A DNA stretch of 46,714 nt from Pseudomonas sp. TH10 (GTDB taxonomy: Bacteria; Pseudomonadota; Gammaproteobacteria; Pseudomonadales; Pseudomonadaceae), in the NCBI RefSeq assembly GCF_016651255.1, contig NZ_JAEKEG010000048.1, forward strand, positions 1-46,714, given 5' to 3'. Under the pieces are notes generated by a model. The model saw only the letters and a list, made by a program, of their open reading frames with translations. It was not told the origin of the DNA and did not search any database. Every line of letters begins with the position of its first letter. Within the stretch, counting starts at the first letter, position 1. Of the stretch, positions 18,303-29,427 are shown piece after piece. The position numbers and the translations under genes are program-made.

Positions 18303-19418
18303 TTAAACCATTCGCTCGAATTGCAGCGCGGCATAACCAAAGCTTTTTAGCGTTCCGAGCAGTTCGTGATGTCCGAACACCCGAGACGGCGAGCAGAATC
18401 CCGAAACGCGAGGTGTCTCAGAAATCAGTCGGCGGGCCCCGTAAGCTTGTAGGAGGCCAGTTTGCAGATAACCACCGGTGCTGAAGATGCTGGCTTTGAC
18501 AGCAACGTTGTTGCCTGTCGCCATGCACCAGTCGATCGATCGATGAACGCCTCTGGACTCACGCGGCGGCATCGTGGCAGTGATACCTCGGGCGATGTTG
18601 TCGAGAATCGGCTGGAGTTGATGTTCTGGAATCCATTGCAGCGTGGTGAAATACAACCGCTCCAAGTCCAGCTGCTTCTGGTACAGCGCCTGGTTCCACA
18701 TGGCGACATCCATCTTGCAGTTGCGCACGCGACCGTCTTTGGCAAACCAGAGCGGGTTGGTGCTGCCCCCCCAACTGGTCGCGGTCAGCACCTGCCCCCC
18801 AGGCGTTGAAATCTGGCTGACTTCAATCTTCTTGTAAGGAACGAGTTCATTGTCTTTCAGGTAATGGAACGGTTGGCAGGCCGAGTCGAGAATGGTGTTG
18901 GCCGAACCTACGGTAGGCACTGCCTCGCACACTTCATGCATTTCCAGCGAATCGACACCTGGTACTTCCAGGCAGAACTGCGCGGCAATCTCGCTGACGG
19001 CGTATTGCATCGCCAGCGAGGGCACCATGACCAGACCGGCCTTGGCGAAGTCCTTGCCGAAGGCTTCATCAATTTGCCGAATCGCGGCTTGTTCGCCGGT
19101 GGTATCGAGGTAGTGCACACCTGCACGCAGGCAGGCCTCTACCACCTCGAGGTTGAACCGTTTAAATGGCCCGACCGTGTTGCAGATGACCTTGCGGCCA
19201 GTGAGCAACTTGGTCAGTGCGTCGACAGTATGTTCCACCTCAACGATTTCATAGCGGGCATTCTCCATGCCCGGCACTTGCTTGAATGCTTCGACAATGC
19301 GCTCGCGGCTTCGGCCGGCGGCAATGAAAGGAACACCAAGGTCACGCAAGTGTTCGGCGATAAGGCGCCCGGTATAACCGCTCGCGCCGTACACGACGAC
19401 TGGATAATCTTTGCTCAA
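18303..19418 (-). CDS. Saccharopine dehydrogenase-like NAD(P)-binding protein
   Basis: This 371-residue protein has an N-terminal Rossmann domain of the saccharopine dehydrogenase/trans-acting enoyl reductase group: VVVYGASGYTGRLIAEHL, then CNTVGPFKRFNLEVVEACL and GVHYLDTTGEQ. The C-terminal half has no recognised catalytic motif. The exact reaction cannot be read from sequence; family members are oxidoreductases, and some act on lipid enoyl groups. Within an acyl-CoA operon a role in reducing or oxidising a side-chain intermediate is plausible. The frame is intact and it lies 37 bases after the acyl-CoA dehydrogenase. Confidence 0.78.
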   Translation of the reverse strand: MSKDYPVVVYGASGYTGRLIAEHLRDLGVPFIAAGRSRERIVEAFKQVPGMENARYEIVEVEHTVDALTKLLTGRKVICNTVGPFKRFNLEVVEACLRAGVHYLDTTGEQAAIRQIDEAFGKDFAKAGLVMVPSLAMQYAVSEIAAQFCLEVPGVDSLEMHEVCEAVPTVGSANTILDSACQPFHYLKDNELVPYKKIEVSQISTPGGQVLTATSWGGSTNPLWFAKDGRVRNCKMDVAMWNQALYQKQLDLERLYFTTLQWIPEHQLQPILDNIARGITATMPPRESRGVHRSIDWCMATGNNVAVKASIFSTGGYLQTGLLQAYGARRLISETPRVSGFCSPSRVFGHHELLGTLKSFGYAALQFERMV

Positions 19419-19455
19419 GGAAGTCTCCTCGTATCAGTTATTGAATGGTTCGGCT

Positions 19456-20736
19456 TTAGTGGCGGCCGAAGCCTTCTTGCAGGTGAAGTTGGCTCAACAG
19501 GTAGCCGTAGTGGGCCTGAAGGATGTTGTTTTCGCCGTCTTCGATTTGCATCGCTTGTGCATCGCGAAGGAGCTTTTCGATAGGCAGTTCGCGAGTCAGC
19601 CCCATCCCGCCAAAGAGCTGCAACGACTCGCGCACCACCGTCATCATTTCGCTATTGCAAAAAGCCTTGCCCGAGGCGGTGAAGTAAGGATGGGGACGAG
19701 GGGCACACTTGGTGAAGTGAGCGACATGGCGCGCCATTGCCTTGATAGCCTCAACCTTCATGCCGATTCCACCCAGGCGATATTGCGTGAGCTGATGCTC
19801 GGCCAGCATGGCCCCGCCCTGTTTGCGTTCATGCACGTACGCCAGTGCCAACTCGAATGCCGCCCGTGACAAACCGGCAGCCAAGTGGCTCATTGCAGTG
19901 CCAGCATGCGCCCAGGCATAGGCGTGCTTGATGTCGTAGTCGTCCTGGGTTGCGATGGCAAATCGTCGTGGCACGCGCACGCTGTCGAAGTAGGTCTCGC
20001 CCTGAGGCAACGCCCGCTTTCCGAGTTTCTCCAGCGGTTTGCCGCGTGAAATGCCTTTCAAATCCAGCGGCACGATGATGTTGCAGCCATAGGTGCTGCC
20101 TTGCGCATCGAAGAAGCCAGTGCCGTAGTCAGCCACGATGTCGAGCAAGGCAACCTGCGCCACAGCACCATTGGAAACCCAGGCAGAAGTTTGACCATTG
20201 ATGATGATTTCATCGCCGACAAAGGTCGCTTGCAAGTTGCCTTTATTGCCCTTCGATCCCGGATAGCGTTCCGGCTTGTAGAGGATCAACCCGTCGGAAC
20301 CGCGGTCAGGTTGGGTAGCCGCCCAGCAGCCAAGTCGCCCCTCGCACAGATCAATCAGCTCCTGCTGGCCGCTCGCTTGCGCCATGAGCATCGGCATGGC
20401 GCCGGCACCGAACGAGGTCGCAAGCCCGGCGTCACCCCAAGCCAATTCCTGAAAGACCAACCCCTCCATTCGAGCAGCCTGGTCTGGCGGGAGCCCGGCC
20501 ATGGCTTCAGGGCCCAGCCCCAACGCCTGAATCTGTTTATGGAACTGCCAAAAAGGCGAACCCGGTAAAAAAGCCTCTTCGGACGGCATGCGGTCAAGTT
20601 CGCGCCCGATGGGACGCATGACATCCTGAGCAAAGCGATGTACCGCCTGTTGCACGGCCAGTTCGTCCTCGCTCAGGCCTGCATCGAAACCCGAAATTCC
20701 CACAACCGGTAACGGCACTTCATGAGGTGTACTCAT
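19456..20736 (-). CDS. Acyl-CoA dehydrogenase with an atypical active-site loop
   Basis: This 426-residue protein has the acyl-CoA dehydrogenase order: helical N-terminal domain (EDELAVQQAVHRFAQDVM), beta domain with CWAATQPDRGSDG and GQTSAWVSNGAVA, and a C-terminal four-helix domain with RESLQLFGGMGLTRE. In most relatives the catalytic base is the Glu of a YEGT-type loop. Here the equivalent loop reads IEDGENNIL, so Asp seems to occupy the base position with Glu one residue before it. It would oxidise an acyl-CoA to an enoyl-CoA with FAD, passing electrons to ETF. The frame is intact and the start follows an AGGAGA site. Confidence 0.86.
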   Translation of the reverse strand: MSTPHEVPLPVVGISGFDAGLSEDELAVQQAVHRFAQDVMRPIGRELDRMPSEEAFLPGSPFWQFHKQIQALGLGPEAMAGLPPDQAARMEGLVFQELAWGDAGLATSFGAGAMPMLMAQASGQQELIDLCEGRLGCWAATQPDRGSDGLILYKPERYPGSKGNKGNLQATFVGDEIIINGQTSAWVSNGAVAQVALLDIVADYGTGFFDAQGSTYGCNIIVPLDLKGISRGKPLEKLGKRALPQGETYFDSVRVPRRFAIATQDDYDIKHAYAWAHAGTAMSHLAAGLSRAAFELALAYVHERKQGGAMLAEHQLTQYRLGGIGMKVEAIKAMARHVAHFTKCAPRPHPYFTASGKAFCNSEMMTVVRESLQLFGGMGLTRELPIEKLLRDAQAMQIEDGENNILQAHYGYLLSQLHLQEGFGRH

Positions 20737-20953
20737 GTTTGTCTCCTGTTTTTATTAGTTTTGACGCGCCATCTTTGAAGCAACAACGGCCTGAACCGCA
20801 CTCGGGATCAACAGCCCAAACCCGCACCAGACATAGCGCCCAAGGTACAAACATCGCCGGTCACTCACCCCCATGAAAGAGTGGTAGCCCCTCTATTTCC
20901 AAGCGAGAGGCGCGCTGAGCCAGGCACTGATCAAGCGTCACGAGCGTACGGGA

Positions 20954-22756
20954 TCAGAAGGCGGCATCATCCATCGCCATCACCGAATCACCACCACGCA
21001 TCGCCACCACCGCCAAGCCCGATACCTGCGGTAAAACATGAGCGCCGTAGATGCGCACGCTGAGCAGCTTGCGCCGCAAGAATTCTTGCTGATCCGCACC
21101 GGCTTCAAGACGCTTGATGGCTGCAAGGGCCGCCCTTGCCATTTGCCATCCACCGGCGACGATGCCGCACAATTGAATCAACGCAACGCCACCGCCCAGA
21201 ACCACCAACGGTCGGCGGGAGTAGTTCAACCTTGCCCAATCGGTTGCCTCCCGAAGCAACTCGACGCCTTTACGCAAATTGCACTCGATGTCCAGCAGCT
21301 CATGTTTTTGCTGCGAAGCCAGACGCCCCAATGTAGCGTCGACATCCGCCAGCCAGGCATGCAATGCCGCGCCACTGTCGCGTACCAATTTTCGCTCAAT
21401 GAAGTCATGCGCCTGGATGGCGGTGGTGCCCTCATAAATGGCGCAAATGCGCACATCACGCATAGGCTGTGATGCACCGCTTTCCAACACGTACCCCATG
21501 CCGCCGTACACCTGAATGGCCATCGAGGTGATCTCGTTGGCCGTTTCGGAAGACCAGGCCTTGAAGACGGGGATCATCAGATCGACAAAGGCTTGCCGCT
21601 CGCGTCTTACCTTGGAGTCCGGGTGGCCTCCCGCCAAGTCACGAGCCCCGGAAATGAGGTACGCCAATGCCCGGATGGCTTCAGTCTGGGAACGCATGAG
21701 CAACAGCATGCGACGCACATCGGGATGGCGAATGATCGGTACGGATTCGCCGCGCTGCCCGGGTAACGAACCTTGCACGCGCTCGCGTGCATAACCCAAT
21801 GCCAACTGGTAAGCGCGCTCGCTCATCGCAAGCGACTCGGTACCCACGTTGAAGCGTGCGGCATTGACCATCACGAACATGGCCTGCAGGCCTTTGTTCT
21901 GCTCCCCGACCAGCCACCCCACCGCACCTTCACTTGAACCGCCATACACCATGGTGCAGGTCGGGCTGCCGTGGTTTCCGATCTTGTGTTCGATGCCGGC
22001 GCAAACCACATCATTACGCTCCCCCCACCGGAGCCACTTTCGGTAGGCAGAAACTTGGGCACCACGAACAGTGATACGCCTTTGGACCCTTCAGGGGCGC
22101 CAGGCAAGCGCGCCAAAACCAGGTGCACAATATTTTCGGTGAGGTCGTGATCACCGTAGCTGATGAAAATTTTCTGCCCTGAAATGCGATACGTGCCATC
22201 AGCCATTTCGACCGCACGAGTGCGCAATGCCCCCACATCCGAACCCGCCTGTGGTTCTGTCAGGTTCATGGTTGCGGCCCACTTCACCGCTCACCAGTTT
22301 TGGCAAAAAGCGCGAGCGCACAGCTTCGTCTGCACTGGCGGCCAAGGCCTTCACGGCAAACGCGGTGAGCCCGGGGCAAAAACAGAATGACTTGTTGGCC
22401 GAGGTGAAGACTTCCTCGATAGCGGCGCACAACAACGTTGGCAATCCCTGCCCACCGAGTTCGGTCGCTATCTCGATGTTGTTCCAGCCCGCTGCGGTGA
22501 ACTGTTGATAAGCCCCCAGGAACCCGGGAGCGGTGGTGACGCCTTCGAGACTCCAGCGGGCACCATGACGATCACCGATCGCATCTACAGGCAACAGCAC
22601 TTGTTCTGCAAATCGTGCCGCCTGCTCGAGAATCGCGCCGGTCAGGTCCGGCTGGGCAAGCGCCTCCGCACTTGGTAGCCCCGCGACATGACCTATATCA
22701 GAGAGCTCGTTTAGTACGAAGTGAATATCTTCCAAAGGGGCGCTGTATGAACTCAC
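20954..22756 (-). pseudogene. Large acyl-CoA dehydrogenase (about 600 residues, with C-terminal extension), two frameshifts
   Basis: This is an acyl-CoA dehydrogenase of the long type with an extra C-terminal domain. The start is a GTG at 22756, after a GAGGAA site, giving MSSYSAPLEDIHFVLNEL, the typical N-terminal segment of this group. The first break is near 22290 (KLVSGEW to [19 protein letters not shown]) and the second near 22023, at a run of C. The catalytic loop AIYEGTTAIQ is present with its Glu, followed by AHDFIERK and the C-terminal extension. Rebuilt, nothing is missing. It is the first gene of the minus-strand beta-oxidation operon, and the partial gene at the right end of the window is of the same subfamily. 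Confidence 0.86.
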
Positions 22757-23096
22757 AAAATCTTCCTCGAAATTTGGGTACGCGCAATCACTTGAGTGAC
22801 ACGCCGTCGACGCCTGCAATGTGCCATTGATATTTACGATCAAGGCCACCCACGAGGAGTGGGGAATGTGCGGTTGTAACAAGTGCGCAGGCATAGCTCG
22901 CCCCACCCCCGCAGAGGGGGGAAACTGCCGAGGAGCGCCTTAAAGTGCGAGGCTTGGAACGGCTATTGCGCTGAGGACTCGCTCGGCACCCCGAAAAAAT
23001 GCAGGGATAACTGGCCGCACGGCAAACCCGTTCACTGGATTGCGTGACACGAGCCGGGCCTTGTTACCCGATGCCCCCAGTCCAAAAGGACCCAAC
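22757..23096. other. Divergent intergenic region between acyl-CoA dehydrogenase and FadJ-like gene
   Basis: Promoters for both flanking operons should lie here, but no convincing -35/-10 pair was found. A short GC hairpin, CCCCC-GCAGA-GGGGG, lies at 22906-22920. The ATACA-N4-TGTAT palindrome is absent. Confidence 0.5.
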
Positions 23097-25216
23097 ATGA
23101 GCCTGTACGAAGTCAACGATGGCGTTGCCATCATCACCCTGGATCGCCCACCGCTGAACACTCAAGGCCTGCCATTGCGCCGGCACCTGGACGATGCTCT
23201 ACGCGCCACTGGCAGTGACAGCAACGTGGTCGCGATTGTGATCACCGGCGCTGGCCGCTGCTTCAGCGGTGGCGGCGACATCACCGAGTTCAACTTGCCC
23301 GCGGGTGCTGAAGAACCTCAGGCGCCCGCGCTGTTTGCACGGCTTGAAGCCAGTCCAAAACCGGTGGTTGCCGCCATCCATGGCATGGCTTTAGGCGGCG
23401 GTCTGGAACTGGCGTTGGCGTGTCACGCTCGGGTCGCCCATGCGAGCACCCAGGTGGGTCTGCCGGAAGTCAACCTGGGCCTGCTGCCAGGGGCTGGGGG
23501 GACTCAAAGACTGCCGCGCCTGGTGGGCGTTGAAACGGCGCTCAACCTGATCCTCAAGGGCACTGTCAGCAGTGCCGCTGCACTGGCCGACAGCGGGCTG
23601 TTCGATCGGGTAACTGAAGGCAGTGTGCTGGAGGAAGCCATTACGCTGGCTCGATCGCTGGCTGCTGACGTGGCTGAAAATCACACTCTTCGACGCACCA
23701 GCGCGCTGGCCTGCCACATGGATAACGCCCAGGCTTTCATAGCGTTCGCCCGCAGCACCTTGAAGACGCCGGCAGGCGGACCGACTGCCGCACAGGCCTG
23801 CCTTGACTGTATCGAGGCGGCCGTATGCCTGCCTTTCGCAGAAGGTATGGCTGTCGAGTCGGAGCGATTCCGTGGCTTGGCAACCAGCTCGCAGTTTGCC
23901 GGCTTGCGTCACGCTTTCCTGGCAGAAAGAGCGGCTGCCAACGTGCTCGATTTGCCGGATGGCACGTCTGCGCGAGAAATAAAACGAGCCGCTGTTATCG
24001 GCGGCGGCACCATGGGCAGCGGCATCGCCATAACGCTCGCTAATGCCAGGCTTGCGGTCCTGCTGATCGAACGGGAGCAGGCTGCGCTGGACCGAGCATT
24101 CAAGACCATTCGCGAGTATTACGAACAGTCTGTGCAACGGGGAAAACTTTCCAGTGACACGGCCGCTGCCCGTATCGCGCTCATTAGCGGCGCGACGGAC
24201 TACGCCGGGATAGCCGAGGCAGACCTGGTGATCGAGGCCGTGTTTGAAGACCTGGAGGTCAAACGTGAGGTCTTTGAACGCTTGGATGCCGTCGCCAAAC
24301 CGGGCGCAATCCTGGCCTCCAACACCTCGATGCTGGACCTGGATCTCATTGCAGCCTTCACCCGTCGCCCTCAGGATGTGATAGGCCTGCACTTTTTCAG
24401 CCCCGCTCCCGTGATGAAGTTGCTGGAAGTTGTACGCGGAGCCAAAACGGCACCCGACGTGTTGGTCAGTGCGTTGGCACTCGCCAAAAAAATAGGCAAA
24501 ACCGCCGTAGTGGCTGGCGTTTGCGAGGGGTTCATCGGCAACCGAATGATCGAAGCCTACCTCATGCAAGCCGGTTTACTTCTCGACGAGGGCGCCTTGC
24601 CGCACCAGGTTGACCTTGCGATGGAGCAATGGGGCATGGCGATGGGGCCGTTCCGGATGTCCGACATGGCCGGCAACGACGTTGGCGCAAAAATTCGGGC
24701 CGCGCGTATCGAGCGAGACGCTTCGCGGGTCTATTCCGGCGTCAGCGACCTGATCACTGCCATGGGCCGTTATGGTCAAAAAGCCGGTCGCGGCTGGTAT
24801 GACTATCCCCCCGGTGCACGTAAGCCTTCACCAAGCCCTGAAGTGCAAAGCACGGTGGTTGCGCACTCCGCCCAACTGGGTCTGCAGCGCCGGCACATCA
24901 GTGATGAAGAAATCGTCGACCGCCTCGTGCTGGCGCTTGTCAATGAAGGTTTCAAACTTCTGGAAGAGGGCATCGCCCAGCGTGCCTCCGATATTGATGT
25001 GGTGTACACCGCCGGCTACGGCTTCCCACGGTGGCGTGGCGGTCCAATGCTTTACGCCGAACAACGAGGCCTGGCAGACGTGATTGCTGCACTGTCGCGT
25101 TTCTCTGTCGGGCCTGTTTATCAGCACGCCGAACACTTCTGGCGCCCTGCTCCCCTGCTGGTGCGCCTGGCTGAAAGTGGCCAATCACTCGCCCAATTCA
25201 ATCTGAAGGAAACTCC

Positions 25217-25220
<4 letters not shown>
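23097..25220 (+). CDS. Multifunctional enoyl-CoA hydratase/3-hydroxyacyl-CoA dehydrogenase (FadJ/FadB-like)
   Basis: This protein of about 707 residues combines a crotonase domain with a 3-hydroxyacyl-CoA dehydrogenase. The first part has GRCFSGGGDITEF, GMALGGGLELALACHA and PEVNLGLLPGAGGTQRLPRL with both catalytic glutamates. The Rossmann loop VIGGGTMGSGIAITLA follows, then the GLHFFSPAPVMKLLEVV active-site His-Glu pair, and a duplicated C-terminal domain ending in GFPRWRGGPM. It hydrates enoyl-CoA and oxidises the 3-hydroxyacyl-CoA with NAD. The start at 23097 is preferred over one 19 codons upstream because an AAGGA site precedes it and the family begins at MSLYEV. Its stop overlaps the thiolase start (ATGA). 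The frame is intact. Confidence 0.93.
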
Positions 25221-26832
<1,612 letters not shown>

Positions 26833-26847
26833 GGCGACTCTCTCCCA

Positions 26848-27291
26848 TTAATTGCGATACACCAGACAGCATTGAGCCGTTGAAACACACTGTCGATCCT
26901 GATTGGTATAGCGGCTCTCAGTGACCACGAATTCCAGTGCACCGCCCTTCTTGTCGTAGATATCGACAATCTGCCGAGTGACCGTGATCTCGTCACCGGC
27001 ATAGATCGGAGCAAAATACTCAAAGGACTGGCTGCCATGCAGAATACGCCTGACGTCCAGTTGCAACAGCGCCACTTCGGGCGAGAGGTCTTCTTGCCGG
27101 TCCATGTCCAGCACCATCGCAAACGTGGGCGGTGCCGGAATCGAGCGATGACCAGCCGCCCGGGCTGCAGTTTCATCCACATAAACAGGGTTGGTTTCAC
27201 CAATGGCCTTGGCGAAAAACATCAATTGCCGCAGCCCTACTACCACCGTGAACGGTGCAAATACGGTACCTGTCTTGCTGCGGTCCAGCAT
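26848..27291 (-). CDS. MaoC N-terminal-type dehydratase subunit, catalytic pair replaced
   Basis: This 147-residue hotdog protein is of the FAS1/HadA-like dehydratase type. The place of the usual GDxNPxH motif reads GETNPVYVDE, so Asp is replaced by Glu and His by Tyr. PAPPTFAMVLDMDRQ and LHGSQSFEYFAPIYAGDEI are typical of the subgroup. In known two-subunit hydratases such as HadAB and ChsH1/ChsH2, only one subunit carries the active pair. Here that is the downstream gene, 15 bases away. A GGGAGG site precedes the ATG. The frame is intact. Such pairs hydrate bulky or ring-bearing enoyl-CoA substrates. Confidence 0.82.
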   Translation of the reverse strand: MLDRSKTGTVFAPFTVVVGLRQLMFFAKAIGETNPVYVDETAARAAGHRSIPAPPTFAMVLDMDRQEDLSPEVALLQLDVRRILHGSQSFEYFAPIYAGDEITVTRQIVDIYDKKGGALEFVVTESRYTNQDRQCVSTAQCCLVYRN

Positions 27292-27395
27292 GGCCCGTCC
27301 TCCCTTGTAACCGCTATTGATCCGACACGCCGGATTGCGGTGAAGACGCTGGCCAAGCAGTGGCCCTCGCCCTCATCGCAGAACCCGGCCGACGA

Positions 27396-28193
27396 TCAAA
27401 CCCCGAGTTCACGACGTAGAATCGCACCGTAGCGATCAGGCATCAGGCGCGACAACCAAAACAACGCGGTTGACCCCTTGCCCACCAGCAGGCGGGGTTT
27501 GCCCCGACGCAGACCATCGATAATGGCCAGGGCCGCGTCACGTGGCAGGGTCGTCATCTTGCGGGCATTCCCTTCCAGTACGGCCAGCTCCAGCGCCCCG
27601 CTTTTTTCCGCCTTTGGCACGTATTTGATGTTGGTATTAATGCCACCAGGATGCACAACCACCGCCCGCACACCGGTGCCCATCAGTTCCTGCCAAAGCG
27701 TTTCGGTCAGCTCGCGCACGGCGAATTTGGACATGTTGTATGACACTGAGCACGGAGAGGCTACCAAGCCGAACACGCTGGACATATTCACAATGCAGCC
27801 CTCACGCTGGCGGAGCATGATGGGCAGAAAAGCTTTGGTACCGTAGATAACGCCCCATAGGTTCACGGCCAGGACCTTCTCGATTTCCTCAATGCTCTGA
27901 TTTTCGACGGTAGCGAATACGGAGGTGCCGGCGTTGTTAATGATGTAATGAGCCGTTCCGAAATCCCTGACGACGTCCTCGGCAAATTTCTCCACCGCAG
28001 CTCGGTTAGCCACATTCAGTGCATAGGCTCGGGCGCGGCTATTGGCAGGCAGCGACGCGATGACAGCCTCGACCGCAGCCTCATCGATATCAGACAGGGC
28101 CAATTGAGCCCCGAGCAAAGCAAACTCTTCAGCCAAAGCGCGTCCGATACCTGAACCCGCTCCGGTAATAGCAATCACTTTATCTTTGAACAT
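27396..28193 (-). CDS. Short-chain dehydrogenase/reductase, tandem copy A
   Basis: This classical NAD(P)-dependent SDR has 265 residues from the ATG at 28193 (MFKDKVIAITGAGSGIGRAL). Catalytic parts are INNAGTSVF, VNMSSVFGL and YNMSK, followed by VVHPGGINTNI. The start is chosen because the cofactor loop then begins at the usual distance; an upstream extension of 21 codons in the same frame is unlikely to be used. It is a close paralogue of the next gene upstream (28253-29048), with long shared stretches such as NLWGVIYGTKAFLPI. The substrate is unknown; a hydroxyl/keto step on the side chain is plausible. The frame is intact. Confidence 0.87.
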   Translation of the reverse strand: MFKDKVIAITGAGSGIGRALAEEFALLGAQLALSDIDEAAVEAVIASLPANSRARAYALNVANRAAVEKFAEDVVRDFGTAHYIINNAGTSVFATVENQSIEEIEKVLAVNLWGVIYGTKAFLPIMLRQREGCIVNMSSVFGLVASPCSVSYNMSKFAVRELTETLWQELMGTGVRAVVVHPGGINTNIKYVPKAEKSGALELAVLEGNARKMTTLPRDAALAIIDGLRRGKPRLLVGKGSTALFWLSRLMPDRYGAILRRELGV

Positions 28194-28252
28194 TACGTAA
28201 CGACTCTCCGTCTGTTGAATACCACAGTACAACCGTCTGCCTTTGCCACGAC

Positions 28253-29048
28253 TCAAAGCCCTAGCTTGCGTCGCACGAGGACGCCATAACTGTCTGGAAA
28301 CAGGCGGGAAATCCAGTGCAGGATATTCGCGCCGTTACCCACCAAAAGCCTGGGTTTACCGCGCTTCAAACCGTCGACAATCTGCCTGGCACACGACTGA
28401 GGTGTGGTGGTCATTTGGCCCAGGTTGGCTTTTTCTACTTTTTGTTCCATCTCGCCTGCATAGACGTTATTTCGCTCTTTACTGATATTGGTATTGATCC
28501 CGCCGGGGTGCACCAATACGGCACGCACACCCGAGCCCGGCAACTCTTGCCATAACGTCTCGGTCAATCCGCGCACCGCAAACTTGCTGACGGTATAAGC
28601 CGCAGCGCAAGGCGTTGCCAACAAGCCAAAAACGCTGGAGACATTCACGATGCAACCCTCGCGCTGCTTGAGCAAGATCGGGAGAAACGCCTTGGTTCCG
28701 TAAATGACGCCCCACAGGTTGATGTCGATGACCTTTTCGAACACCTCCATCGTCGTGTGTTCGACGGTGGCGAGCACCGAGGTTCCGGCATTGTTGATAA
28801 CGAAATGCGCGTATCCGAAATCCCGCACGACCTCGTCGGCGAACTGAAATACGGCCTCCCGAGACCTCACATCCAGCACGTACGATCTGGCCTGTGAGCC
28901 CTGGAAGCAGACTCAACGACTCAGCCAGCGCGTGTGCATTGATATCTGCAAGCGCAAGCAGTGCGCCTTCGCCTGCCATTTCGACCGCCAGCGCTCGCCC
29001 GATCCCGGACCCGGCCCCTGTGATCACTACGACCTTTTCTCGGAACAA
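28253..29048 (-). CDS. Short-chain dehydrogenase/reductase, tandem copy B, frameshifted
   Basis: This is the second of two tandem SDR paralogues. The N-terminal part FREKVVVITGAGSGIGRAL lies in one frame and the rest, from LDVRSREAVFQFADEVVRDF, in another; the break is near 28893. The active-site region is INNAGTSVL, VNVSSVFGLL and YTVSK. The start is uncertain. A TTG at 29048 aligns with copy A but is very close to the GGAGG site, and longer versions are possible. The protein ends VLVRRKLGL, matching the ILRRELGV of copy A. Confidence 0.8.
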
Positions 29049-29427
29049 AGCCCTCCCTTTTTCTTGTTTTATGGCCGCTGCCAAGAGATTGGGATGCCAG
29101 CCGAAAACAGACATACCACAGCGTGCAACGCAACGGTAATGAGACAATCTTGCGTGCGCCCCCCAGAAAAGAGTGGGATCCCCCCTCGAAAACCCTCAAT
29201 AATGGAATCCGAAAGTGTTAACGGAGGATTGGCTTCTCTGTTGTTGGCACGTGCTATAGGATGCAGCCCAAGCGCTACTGATCAGAGGTCGCAGACGGCT
29301 AAACACGCATTCAGGCGTATTGGTCTGAAAGACCTCAGGCAATCAAAAATAAAAATAGCCCGCCTTCTCCGTTATCGCGTTATCGCGCTGGCCTGAGCCC
29401 AGACAAAGGGCATCGCCAGGACCGGGA
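29049..29427. other. Divergent intergenic region between SDR copy B and the LuxR-type regulator
   Basis: No gene, RNA or strong promoter was recognised. The ATACA-N4-TGTAT palindrome is not present. Binding sites for the LuxR-type regulator could lie here but cannot be recognised without a known motif. Confidence 0.45.

Noticed and set aside
22906..22920. GC hairpin CCCCC-GCAGA-GGGGG considered as a terminator
   Set aside because: It lies between divergent genes, has a short stem and no T tract.
23391..24569. A 392-residue minus-strand open frame opposite the FadJ-like gene
   Set aside because: It is antisense to a well supported gene, with no recognisable domain and no convincing ribosome-binding site.
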